IMG/VR virus record: IMGVR_UViG_3300042564_000578
Coordinates: 1-30,463 of that record
Source: a virus
DNA length: 30,463 nt
Strand: one strand, 5' to 3'
Under the pieces are notes generated by a model. It saw only the letters and a program-made list of their open reading frames with translations, searched no databases and was not told the origin of the DNA. Shown here in pieces: positions 15,929 to 21,647 of this stretch (within the stretch, counting starts at the first letter, position 1; the number at the start of each line of letters is the position of its first letter). The translations under genes were made by a program, and so were the position numbers.

Positions 15929-16924
15929 TCAGAACAACACGTCCTGATGCTTGAGCGACCACTGGATGAACGCCTGTGTCGACGCCAACATGGGGTCACG
16001 CTTGAGAGCGAGGCTCACCATAAGCACAGAGAACTCTGCCGGCATACGCTCAGCATACTGTGCAGCACGGTCGAAGTTGGACACGGTGAGACGCTGTGCC
16101 AGTGATCCAGACAGGGCGTACAGGGTAGCCGGATCGGTCGGCACCTCAGAGGTGGTCGGATTGAGTAGCACAGCGTCAGGGTTGGGCAGCTTGCGCCAGA
16201 TACGCATGAACCCGGTGAACTCTGCCGCTGCACCCTCACCGACATCGCCCTTGAACACCTCGTACTCTGCCTCAGCGGGCACAACACCGAGGTTATCGCT
16301 GACACCCTCGACCCATGAACGGGGTGTCGGATTGCTGCGGCGCTGCGGATCGTAGTCATGCAGCAGACCAGACCGGAAGCGCAGGAACGCCACAACCTCC
16401 GGCTTGACACCGTTACGCATCATCCAGTCGGTGCTGTCGTTGAGGTCAGTCTCGAACTCCAACACAGTCTCGCGGTTGCCGAGATGCCCCAGCACACGGT
16501 TGGCACCGGCACGATCCTGCTGCCTGTTACCAGTGGACACCACCTGCCAGCCATCGGCCAGCTTGAAGCCGTTAAGCTCACGCTCTTGGCAGATGTTGGC
16601 GATAACTTTCTGGATGTCTGCATCGGCTTGGTTGCGATCATCCAGCAACAGTATGCCGCCCTTGCCAGTGTCATGGGCAGAGCCAACGGATGGGAACCAG
16701 TCTGGCACGGTGAAGAAGTGGGTGCCGTCGTCGTTGAACTTGGGCATACCGAAGTCCTCGACCTTGCGAAGCGGCATGTGGAGGTGGATGTAGGGAACAT
16801 CGAGTTCCTTGGCCACGTCCTTGACGATGGTGGTCTTGCCGCCACCGGGTGGGCCTTCGATGCAGACAGTACGCTGGCGGCGGAACATCGACATGAGAGT
16901 GGTCTTGAGAAGTGCAGGACGCAT
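15929..16924 (-). CDS. MoxR-family AAA+ ATPase
   Basis: The 331-residue ATPase has a Walker A GPPGGGKT (24-31), a Walker B ILLLDD (91-96) followed by RNQAD, and a sensor 1 region VVSTGNRQQD (128-137). The NRQQDR and PTPRSWVEGVSD segments fit the MoxR/RavA group. The Walker B ends in DD where MoxR proteins usually have DE, so the second acidic residue is conservatively changed; ATP hydrolysis may be altered. MoxR proteins work with VWA partners, and one lies downstream (13358-14464). The ribosome-binding site is weak (AAAGGGAAAA). I infer a remodelling or chaperone role. Confidence 0.88.
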   Translation of the reverse strand: MRPALLKTTLMSMFRRQRTVCIEGPPGGGKTTIVKDVAKELDVPYIHLHMPLRKVEDFGMPKFNDDGTHFFTVPDWFPSVGSAHDTGKGGILLLDDRNQADADIQKVIANICQERELNGFKLADGWQVVSTGNRQQDRAGANRVLGHLGNRETVLEFETDLNDSTDWMMRNGVKPEVVAFLRFRSGLLHDYDPQRRSNPTPRSWVEGVSDNLGVVPAEAEYEVFKGDVGEGAAAEFTGFMRIWRKLPNPDAVLLNPTTSEVPTDPATLYALSGSLAQRLTVSNFDRAAQYAERMPAEFSVLMVSLALKRDPMLASTQAFIQWSLKHQDVLF

Positions 16925-16977
16925 TGGTGTTTTCCCTTTGAAAGTTCGTTGGTTGGTACGCTAAGCTACTGAGTTAC

Positions 16978-17193
16978 TTATGCTTTGTAAGTTGTGCTTC
17001 GACCGCCGCCGTCGCCGTTGCCGTAGCCGCCGCCGTAGCCGTAGCCGCCGCCGTAGCCGCCGCCGTAGCCGTAGCCGCCGCCGTAGCCGCCGCCGTCGCC
17101 GTAGCCGTTGCCGTAGCCGATGCCGTAGCCGTTGCCGTTGCCGGGTAAGGTTCGGGCTGGTGCAAGCCGTAGGCTCCAGAGGATCACGGCCAT
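16978..17193 (-). CDS. Gly/Tyr-repeat low-complexity protein (copy 1)
   Basis: The 71-residue product begins MAVILWSLRLAPART and then becomes a Gly-X repeat where X is Y, N, D, G or I, ending RSTTYKA. The DNA is a GGCNNC hexamer array. I prefer this frame because its start overlaps the stop of the upstream gene in the same way as copy 2, and because both copies end at a conserved position (GCATAA, GCATAG) after similar Tyr-containing tails. No good ribosome-binding site is seen; coupling is likely. The repeat should be disordered and could self-associate. Function is unknown, and expression is unproven. Confidence 0.45.
   Translation of the reverse strand: MAVILWSLRLAPARTLPGNGNGYGIGYGNGYGDGGGYGGGYGYGGGYGGGYGYGGGYGNGDGGGRSTTYKA
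17007..17143. repeat. GCCGNN hexanucleotide tandem array 1
   Basis: On the plus strand the sequence is a run of GCCGTA, GCCGCC, GCCGTT, GCCGTC and GCCGAT units. On the minus strand this gives GGC-NNC codon pairs, coding Gly-X. Array length changes in whole hexamers keep the frame open. Confidence 0.85.
17147..17184. repeat. 38-bp direct repeat, copy 1 (identical to 17728-17765)
   Basis: An exact 38-bp repeat of the segment at 17728-17765, 581 bp away. It starts AAGGTTCGGGCTGG and ends CTCCAGAGGAT. It encodes the shared ILWSLRLAPART start of both Gly-X proteins. Identity at every base, including silent positions, points to recent duplication or gene conversion. Confidence 0.9.
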
Positions 17194-17438
17194 GTCTTGC
17201 ATGGGATGGCGAACAGGAAGGCAGACTTGGCCAGTACAACATCTCCGGGTGTATCGAGTACGGTCTCCTTGCGGGGGCCGGGGATAAGTTGTGCCAAGCC
17301 TTGGTCAGTACCCCAGACACGGATGATCCGTGCCTTGGTGAGCATCATATACTCCCCGTTGTCGGTCACTGTCGGTGCGTACCAGACGAAACCTGCTGTC
17401 CCGACGATGATGCAGGCTGTCTTGAAGTGATCGTCCAT
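17184..17438 (-). CDS. Hypothetical 84-residue protein
   Basis: The start MDDHFKTACIIVGTAGFVWYAP has a short hydrophobic run that could be a membrane or core strand. It is followed by a basic KARIIRVWGTDQGLAQLIPG segment typical of small soluble phage proteins. AGGAG lies six bases before the ATG, and the gene begins just after the stop of the copy 2 Gly-X gene. Its last codons overlap the start of the copy 1 Gly-X gene. No family is recognised. Confidence 0.6.
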   Translation of the reverse strand: MDDHFKTACIIVGTAGFVWYAPTVTDNGEYMMLTKARIIRVWGTDQGLAQLIPGPRKETVLDTPGDVVLAKSAFLFAIPCKTWP

Positions 17439-17447
17439 GTGTATCTC

Positions 17448-17780
17448 CTATGCTTCGTAGGTCCTGCTAATGCCGCCGCCGTCGCCGTAGCCGTAGCCGA
17501 TGCCGATGCCGTAGCCGTAGCCGATGCCGATGCCGTTGCCGTAGCCGTCGCCGTAGCCGTCGCCGTCGCCGTCGCCGTGACCGTAGCCGTAGCCGATGCC
17601 GATGCCGTAGCCGTAGCCGATGCCGATGCCGTTGCCGTAGCCGTAGCCGCCGCCGCCGCCGTAGCCGTAGCCGCCATAGCCGTGACCGTTGCCGTGGCCG
17701 TTGCCGATGCCGATGCCGATGCCGGAAAAGGTTCGGGCTGGTGCAAGCCGTAGGCTCCAGAGGATGGCCGGATCAGACAT
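17448..17780 (-). CDS. Gly/Tyr-repeat low-complexity protein (copy 2)
   Basis: The 110-residue protein begins MSDPAILWSLRLAPART, followed by about 75 residues of Gly-X with X being Y, I, N, D, G or H, and ends ISRTYEA. It is a longer paralogue of copy 1. The ATG lies within the end of the upstream gene (ATGTCTGA, 8-bp overlap). A different frame with a TTG start at 17746 and a GGAG eight bases before it would give an Ala-Thr/Ser repeat, but its stop is not shared between copies. The product is likely disordered; a scaffold, condensate or adhesive role is possible but unproven. Confidence 0.45.
   Translation of the reverse strand: MSDPAILWSLRLAPARTFSGIGIGIGNGHGNGHGYGGYGYGGGGGYGYGNGIGIGYGYGIGIGYGYGHGDGDGDGYGDGYGNGIGIGYGYGIGIGYGYGDGGGISRTYEA
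17469..17723. repeat. GCCGNN hexanucleotide tandem array 2
   Basis: A longer array of the same hexamers as 17007-17143. It contains an exact 60-bp internal duplication, 17485-17544 and 17581-17640, offset by 96 bp (16 hexamers). One three-base phase break near 17670-17690 shifts the Gly-X register but keeps the reading frame. Confidence 0.9.
17728..17765. repeat. 38-bp direct repeat, copy 2 (identical to 17147-17184)
   Basis: The second copy of the exact 38-bp repeat, at the 5' end of the longer Gly-X gene. Together with the arrays it shows that the Gly-X gene was duplicated around an intervening 84-codon gene. Confidence 0.9.
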
Positions 17781-17961
17781 CGTACAGGTGGTGGTCGGGG
17801 CCGTAGGACACCACGGTGGTGCCCCTGATCCGGTCACGAGCCAGCTTCGCCTCCATCTTGTTGTCGTAGTAGATCACGTCTCCGAACTGGTCGGTGATGA
17901 CCGGCCCCTTGCGCCACTTGCGGAGGGTGAACAGGCGGAGTTGTGCAGATACGTTTGTCAT
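17773..17961 (-). CDS. Hypothetical 62-residue basic protein
   Basis: A small basic protein (RLFTLRKWRKGPVITDQFGDVIYYDNKMEAKL...) that reads as beta strands followed by a helix, then GPDHHLYDV. AAGGA lies about ten bases before the ATG. The gene overlaps the start of the longer Gly-X gene by 8 bp, the same arrangement as the 84-codon gene with copy 1. No family is recognised. Confidence 0.6.
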   Translation of the reverse strand: MTNVSAQLRLFTLRKWRKGPVITDQFGDVIYYDNKMEAKLARDRIRGTTVVSYGPDHHLYDV

Positions 17962-17998
17962 TGTCTGTCGTTCCTTATTTTAGTTAAGCGATACACAA

Positions 17999-18598
17999 TC
18001 ACTCAGCCTTGGACTCAGGGGGCAGGCCGAACTTGGCGTTGACATCGGCAACCTGCACAGTGGGCAGCGTCCGGTCAGCCTCAGGGATGAGATCACCGAT
18101 GACAGGCATAGCCTCAGGCCACGCTGCTGCCAGCTTCTTGCCGGTGGAGCAGGTGCTCAGCACTGCCATGGCTTCACTGTATGCCGCTGCACAGAGATCA
18201 TCGAACTGCCTGTACCGCGTGGCGAAGTTCTTGATCTCCTCGGACAGCGCCTCGTCGGTGATGCCGTGTTCAGTGTAGCGACCGGCGATCTTGTACCCGT
18301 CGTGCTTGGCCTGCTCGATCCTCACCCAACGGCTATGGAGATTGCCGCCGATGTTGACCCTGTAACCGCCGGCGTTGACCGGCATACCCCTGTAGTCACT
18401 GGTCACGGTGAAGGCGTCGGGGAAGTGTTTGTTCACCACCGCCATCGCTGCCAGCACTTCCTTGGAGTAGAGGTAGGCATAGGCTCGGTCAGCCAGCTTG
18501 CGGTTCAGTTGCACCAGTTCCTTGGCGTCGTTGGTGTAGCGATAGGCCACCAGTTTGCGGGCCATTTCCTCACGGATGCTGTTGGTCAGTCGGCTCAT
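17999..18598 (-). CDS. Nmad5-like protein, second divergent copy
   Basis: The 199-residue protein begins MSRLTNSIREEMARKLVAYR and has a helical middle followed by KKLAAAWPEAMPVIGDLIPE near the end. This order (RLT...IRE start, Trp-Pro followed by a Leu/Ile-Pro-Glu turn near the C-terminus) matches the shape of the protein at 12500-13144 and the Nmad5 pattern. The assignment is by pattern only. The ATG at 18598 has GGAGG seven bases upstream and overlaps the previous stop by 4 bp (ATGA); the longer open frame to 18646 is therefore not used. Confidence 0.45.
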   Translation of the reverse strand: MSRLTNSIREEMARKLVAYRYTNDAKELVQLNRKLADRAYAYLYSKEVLAAMAVVNKHFPDAFTVTSDYRGMPVNAGGYRVNIGGNLHSRWVRIEQAKHDGYKIAGRYTEHGITDEALSEEIKNFATRYRQFDDLCAAAYSEAMAVLSTCSTGKKLAAAWPEAMPVIGDLIPEADRTLPTVQVADVNAKFGLPPESKAE

Positions 18599-19248
18599 TC
18601 GTCGTCCTCCTCTTGGTGTAAATCGTTGGCTTCGATGGTGTCCCACACAGCGTCATCGCTGGTGAGATGTTCATATTCTGACTCCAGTGACCGGTAGAGT
18701 TCTCTGCACAAGGCATAGCGTGTCGACTCGATGTCCTTCTCAAGCTGGTCGATGTCGGCGCTGAGTGCTTCGTCCCATGCTCCGAGCACTGCACTACGGG
18801 TCTCATCGTCACCGTCGTCGAGCATGTAAGCGAACGACCCGGCAAACCCGATGTCGATCCCACAGGTGTTCTCGTGGGCATAGTGACGGCTGTTGCGAAC
18901 AACCTTGATCTCGATGTCGCTACCGTGCTGGTACAGCTTGTCGATCCATGGGTAGGGGTCGAGGGGGGCAGTCTTGCCCTCAGCTACCAGCTTGGCGTTC
19001 TCCGCCTTAACGTAGGCAATGAAAGCCGGCACATCGACACCGCCAGTGAAGGAGGCACCGTCACCCTGTGACCAGAACCCGCTGAAAGACATGTCCTTGG
19101 TTGTGGTGTAGAACCCCTTGGCCTTGGCTGTCTCGATGAAGTCGTCGTAGGTGCAGTCCCACCAGTCATAGTCGACGTTAATGTGACGGTGCTGCTCGAT
19201 CAGCGCCGCTTTGCGCTTCTCAGATATCCCAGTCGATGTCGTCGTCAT
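18595..19248 (-). CDS. Hypothetical 217-residue phage protein
   Basis: An acidic protein with a segment GFYTTTKDMSFSGFWSQGDGASFTG (about 46-70) of a kind I have seen in unassigned proteins of many phages, and a helical C-terminus ending EEDDE. It has no recognised catalytic site. The start at 19248 has AGAGGAG eight bases upstream, better than the ATG ten codons earlier at 19278. It overlaps the small membrane protein gene by 29 bp. Confidence 0.6.
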   Translation of the reverse strand: MTTTSTGISEKRKAALIEQHRHINVDYDWWDCTYDDFIETAKAKGFYTTTKDMSFSGFWSQGDGASFTGGVDVPAFIAYVKAENAKLVAEGKTAPLDPYPWIDKLYQHGSDIEIKVVRNSRHYAHENTCGIDIGFAGSFAYMLDDGDDETRSAVLGAWDEALSADIDQLEKDIESTRYALCRELYRSLESEYEHLTSDDAVWDTIEANDLHQEEDDE

Positions 19249-19417
19249 GGGTCTCGCTCCTCTTGAGGTCGTTGACATAGGCGTAGTGGATCACTGCCAA
19301 GCCGACGGCCAGCAGTGCGTAGGCCACCACGAAGGTGGTGAGGTGGGATGATACAGCCCACCAAGTGAGAACCCCCAGCATGGCGTAGAGGATCAGAAAC
19401 AGGGGATGTAGGCTCAT
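19220..19417 (-). CDS. Small membrane protein, two helices
   Basis: The 65-residue protein has two hydrophobic stretches, about 5-21 (PLFLILYAMLGVLTWWA) and 27-45 (TFVVAYALLAVGLAVIHYA), separated by a short polar turn, then a highly acidic tail (HDDDIDWDI). This is a two-pass inner-membrane hairpin with the tail on the same side as the N-terminus. It could affect host membrane or superinfection, but nothing in the sequence proves that. It overlaps the gene upstream by 4 bp. Confidence 0.6.
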   Translation of the reverse strand: MSLHPLFLILYAMLGVLTWWAVSSHLTTFVVAYALLAVGLAVIHYAYVNDLKRSETHDDDIDWDI

Positions 19418-19836
19418 GCTGTGATCCTTTCCTCGGTAACGATGGCGATGTCGTTGGGGTCAGAGAGAAGTTTCAGCTTGGCAGCCTCCACCATGGCAGC
19501 CGTCGATGGCTGGCTGTAGGAATATATCTGGTACATCTGTGCCAGTGACAGCGGGACACACTTACCGAGGGGGTGAGCCTGACTGCTGTGCTTGCTGGTG
19601 GTAGGACCGTACTTGTCCTCGTTCTTGAACCACACCCCCTTCCAGCAGGCATAGAGGGGCCAACTGAGGCAATAGCTGAACACCATGTAGAGGTCAGGGG
19701 TAAGCTGCTCTCCCCACAGGGTGCTGCCCTTGGGATGGTTATAGTTGCTGCCGCTGTTGTGGAACGGTTGCCGGTTCTGAACGAACTGTCGGACTTTGTG
19801 TCCACCGACACGGGTGGACTTGGTGGTATCCGTCAT
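19414..19836 (-). CDS. DUF8033-like hypothetical protein
   Basis: The 140-residue product has a core with MVFSYCLSWPLYACW, then WFKNEDKYGPTTSKHSSQAHP. This is like small phage proteins with a YxVYSYxxxWPLY signature (DUF8033-like), recognised by pattern only. Two in-frame ATGs are near the start, 19848 and 19836. I chose 19836, with GGAG six bases upstream; the earlier one has only a weak AGG. A 76-bp gap follows to the previous gene, with a small hairpin. Function is unknown. Confidence 0.5.
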   Translation of the reverse strand: MTDTTKSTRVGGHKVRQFVQNRQPFHNSGSNYNHPKGSTLWGEQLTPDLYMVFSYCLSWPLYACWKGVWFKNEDKYGPTTSKHSSQAHPLGKCVPLSLAQMYQIYSYSQPSTAAMVEAAKLKLLSDPNDIAIVTEERITA

Positions 19837-19890
19837 AGACTTCTCCATGTGTGACCTGTCTCATCAGTGTGGGATGGTCATTACCCACAG

Positions 19891-19907
19891 ACCGGCACTA
19901 GGCCGGT
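19891..19907 (-). promoter_or_regulatory. Intergenic hairpin, possible attenuator
   Basis: ACCGGC-ACTAG-GCCGGT forms a six-pair GC stem with a five-base loop in the gap after the 106-codon gene. On the minus strand it is followed by CTGTGGGT, not a U-run, so it is not an intrinsic terminator. It may mark RNA processing or attenuation. Confidence 0.25.
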
Positions 19908-19912
19908 TTCGA

Positions 19913-20233
19913 CTAGCTATGGAACGAGAAGTACCCCTCGCCATCAGGGCCACCGTCATGGTGCCAGACAGCACCCATCTGGAAAGTGATGGGGTTGTCG
20001 TTGACGTTATGGGCAGCGTGTTCTTCCCGCCAGTAGGTCGCTGTCAGTTCCGGCACATCACCGTAGACACCACCGATGATGCGGCAGTGGCGATAGCGAT
20101 CACTGGATGCAGCCCATACAGAGAGATATCCCACAGCCTCCCACAACTTCTTCCCACCACAGGTGAGATTGAGCATGGGGAGATGTTCACCGAACGACAG
20201 TTCGAGAGTGCGGTTAGCGAGGTCGGTGGTCAT
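19913..20233 (-). CDS. Hypothetical 106-residue protein
   Basis: The protein begins MTTDLANRTLELSFGEHLP and has a mixed fold with several Trp and His residues (ATYWREEHAAHN, MGAVWHHDGG). AAGGAG lies seven bases before the ATG at 20233, and that ATG overlaps the previous stop by 4 bp, so the longer frame to 20281 is not used. No known domain is visible. It is in the promoter-proximal part of the leftward block, where small host-takeover genes are common. Confidence 0.6.
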   Translation of the reverse strand: MTTDLANRTLELSFGEHLPMLNLTCGGKKLWEAVGYLSVWAASSDRYRHCRIIGGVYGDVPELTATYWREEHAAHNVNDNPITFQMGAVWHHDGGPDGEGYFSFHS

Positions 20234-20469
20234 TGAGCGGCTCCTTCGATCCACTTGAGGTTGTAAACGCTGACGTAGCACTGGTGGTAATGCTGCCGGT
20301 CGTCGTTGCCGGTGTAGATTACAGTGGCATAACCAGCAGCACCGGGCTTGCGAGGTGGGGTAGCATCATGGAGGACGTGCATCTCTCCACGGAAGTCAGT
20401 GATGGTGTCACCCTTGTTGACGGGTTCGTTGGTGGCCTTGTCGACCAGTAGCCAGTTACCGATACGCAT
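20230..20469 (-). CDS. Hypothetical 79-residue protein
   Basis: The sequence MRIGNWLLVDKATNEPVNKG, then TDFRGEMHVLHDA and GYATVIY, reads as a small beta-barrel-like domain of a type common among unassigned phage proteins. It overlaps its neighbours by 1 bp at the start (TGATG) and 4 bp at the end. No function can be assigned. Confidence 0.6.
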   Translation of the reverse strand: MRIGNWLLVDKATNEPVNKGDTITDFRGEMHVLHDATPPRKPGAAGYATVIYTGNDDRQHYHQCYVSVYNLKWIEGAAQ

Positions 20470-20777
20470 CAGAACACCTCCCGAACCAGCGGCAGAGCAA
20501 CCGGCTCAAGGCCACGATTGTAGCTGATGGACAGGTCAGTGTAGCCATTCTGACGGAGAACAGGGGTATCGAGAACGCTGAGGGTGCAGCCATTGAAGGG
20601 GCTGTCGGTGTCAATTACCAGCAGATCGTGACCAACACGCCAGTCATAGACCGCATCCTGTGACGACAGGTAGCTACGGCGGATGGTGCAGACCTTGAGG
20701 GTCTTGGTGTCAAGTTTCGAGGAACTGAACACGTTGTCACGTAGATCACTGAACGAGGTGTATACTTTCTTTGGCAT
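20469..20777 (-). CDS. Hypothetical 102-residue protein, first gene of the leftward block
   Basis: The protein begins MPKKVYTSFSDLRDNVFSS and continues with beta-rich segments (DAVYDWRVGHDLLVID, DLSISYNRGLEP). GGAGG lies five bases before the ATG at 20777, which decides against the longer frame to 20849. It is the gene nearest the leftward promoter at 20849-20877 and so is probably among the first expressed. No family is recognised. Confidence 0.6.
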   Translation of the reverse strand: MPKKVYTSFSDLRDNVFSSSKLDTKTLKVCTIRRSYLSSQDAVYDWRVGHDLLVIDTDSPFNGCTLSVLDTPVLRQNGYTDLSISYNRGLEPVALPLVREVF

Positions 20778-20810
20778 GATAGCCTCCGGTATGTGGTGGT
20801 GTGTAATCCC

Positions 20811-20824
20811 GTGTAACTTTACAC
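20811..20824 (-). promoter_or_regulatory. Palindromic operator-like site between promoter and first gene
   Basis: GTGTAA-CT-TTACAC is an exact 6+6 inverted repeat containing one AACTTTACAC decamer. It lies downstream of the predicted leftward promoter and about 34 bases before the first ATG. A protein bound here could control the leftward block. Confidence 0.4.
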
Positions 20825-20848
20825 CGGGTCGCCGCTTCGGGCCAGCCA

Positions 20849-20877
20849 AACCTAGGCCAGCCGGCCCGGCGTGTCAA
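20849..20877 (-). promoter_or_regulatory. Predicted leftward early promoter
   Basis: On the minus strand TTGACA (20877-20872), a 17-base spacer and TAGGTT (20854-20849) form a sigma70-type promoter pointing at the first leftward gene (20777). The -35 is perfect and lies inside an AACTTGACAC decamer; the -10 is weaker (3 of 6). Transcription would begin near 20842, giving a leader of about 65 bases that includes the palindrome at 20811-20824. Confidence 0.5.
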
Positions 20878-21076
20878 GTTTCGGCGCAAGCCGTTGATTT
20901 CGCTGGGTTTTTTCGTAATAGGGCTATGTAACTTTACAATCTAGTATATAATCTAGTTTCTGGGGGTGTAATCCGGAAATGAGCTAACTTGACACGGCTA
21001 AGTCATTGATATTGCTAGGTTGATCTAAATAATCTACTCGCGAAACTTAACACCACAAGTTTTTTAGGGGTTGCGT

Positions 21077-21094
21077 AACTTTACATGTAAAGTT
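21077..21094. repeat. 18-bp perfect palindrome made of two facing decamers
   Basis: AACTTTACAT facing its own complement gives a perfect 18-bp palindrome. It is the only perfect head-to-head decamer pair, in the middle of the AT-rich region, and a likely binding site for a dimer. Confidence 0.7.
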
Positions 21095-21533
21095 TCATTT
21101 TCCTAAAAACAGCAAAACATAGTATGTTCTACAAATGTTCTATGTATTAAACAGATTATCTATATTATATAGAGAATCGATTTCTGCCGGATGCCTGTGG
21201 CTTAACCCACTGTTTTTCCTTGGTAAAACGCTAACTTTACACGCTAACTTTACACTTTTTCCGCGTATCACGTGTCAAGTTACGCCTAACTTTACACACA
21301 TCCGTCGTGTCAAGTTATCGGTATACAGGGTTGTATAGTTAAGTGCTAAGTCATTGAAATTACACGATATGGGCTATAGATTTTCTAGATTATTGTAAAG
21401 TTACGGCCCCCCGACTGTATAATCGCATGATCGAGGCAGTCGATAACGGCGCTGCAACACGCGCGAGATACAGACCCCCGACGTATGGGGAGCGATAGCG
21501 ACCTCGAAACTTGACACCTGATAACTTGACACG

Positions 21534-21564
21534 AAAAAACCCCACCAGCCGAAGCCAGTGGGGT
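21534..21564 (-). terminator. Rho-independent terminator, leftward
   Basis: On the minus strand an 11-pair stem (ACCCCACTGGC with GCTGGTGGGGT, two G-T pairs) closes a TTCG loop and runs into six Ts. It ends the short leftward unit (22156-21570) before the control region, which implies that the main leftward block has its own promoter downstream. Confidence 0.85.
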
Positions 21565-21569
21565 CAGGG

Positions 21570-21647
21570 TCAGTTGGTGCCGATCCACACACCGAGGAAG
21601 AACAGGATCGTCAGTGGCATCGCTGCCAGTTCGAGTAGCTTAAGCAT
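21570..21647 (-). CDS. 25-residue membrane micropeptide
   Basis: The short reading frame gives MLKLLELAAMPLTILFFLGV followed by WIGTN, one hydrophobic helix with a charged start. GGGAG lies about six bases before the ATG, and the ATG overlaps the end of the upstream gene by 8 bp, like other coupled pairs here. The stop comes a few bases before the terminator stem. Small single-helix peptides are known as phage regulators of membrane enzymes or lysis, but no specific role can be given. Confidence 0.4.
   Translation of the reverse strand: MLKLLELAAMPLTILFFLGVWIGTN

Larger units (their letters stand above)
20815..21532. repeat. Cluster of 15 decamer repeats, AACTT(T/G/A)ACAC-like
   Basis: Plus-strand copies begin at 20815, 20930, 20986, 21044, 21077, 21233, 21246, 21288, 21508 and 21523. 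Minus-strand copies begin at 20871, 21085, 21272, 21307 and 21393. Four are AACTTTACAC, six AACTTGACAC, two end ACAA, two end ACAT, and one has AAC at 6-8. Ten of fifteen are exact to one of two forms. The 21288 copy reads CTTTACACA, which matches eight of nine positions of the relaxed DnaA box TTWTNCACA. The G-form contains TTGACA, a -35 hexamer. Confidence 0.85.
20778..21533. other. AT-rich, gene-free control region; candidate replication origin/operator
   Basis: About 750 bp with no credible gene, visibly richer in A and T than the coding parts. It separates the leftward block (starting at 20777) from a short leftward unit ended by the terminator at 21534-21564. It holds 15 decamers, an 18-bp palindrome, a 15-bp AT-only near-palindrome at 21159-21173, and a 17-bp direct repeat with one mismatch (20997-21013 and 21345-21361). 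An AT-rich unwinding zone beside iterated sites is typical of phage origins and operator clusters; the role is inferred. Confidence 0.5.

Noticed and set aside
15928-15999. Upstream extension of the 75-residue protein
   Set aside because: It would lie inside the AAA+ ATPase gene and has a composition typical of an out-of-frame shadow (Arg/Ser-rich).
16980-17753. 257-codon plus-strand frame across both hexamer arrays
   Set aside because: It is open only because GCCGNN repeats avoid stops in several frames; it runs antisense to a leftward block and through two well-started minus-strand genes.
16978-17765. CRISPR array
   Set aside because: The repeats are contiguous hexamers and two 38-bp copies 581 bp apart, with no regular spacers.
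21135-21338. 67-codon plus-strand frame in the control region
   Set aside because: No ribosome-binding site, composition set by the decamer repeats, and no domain pattern.
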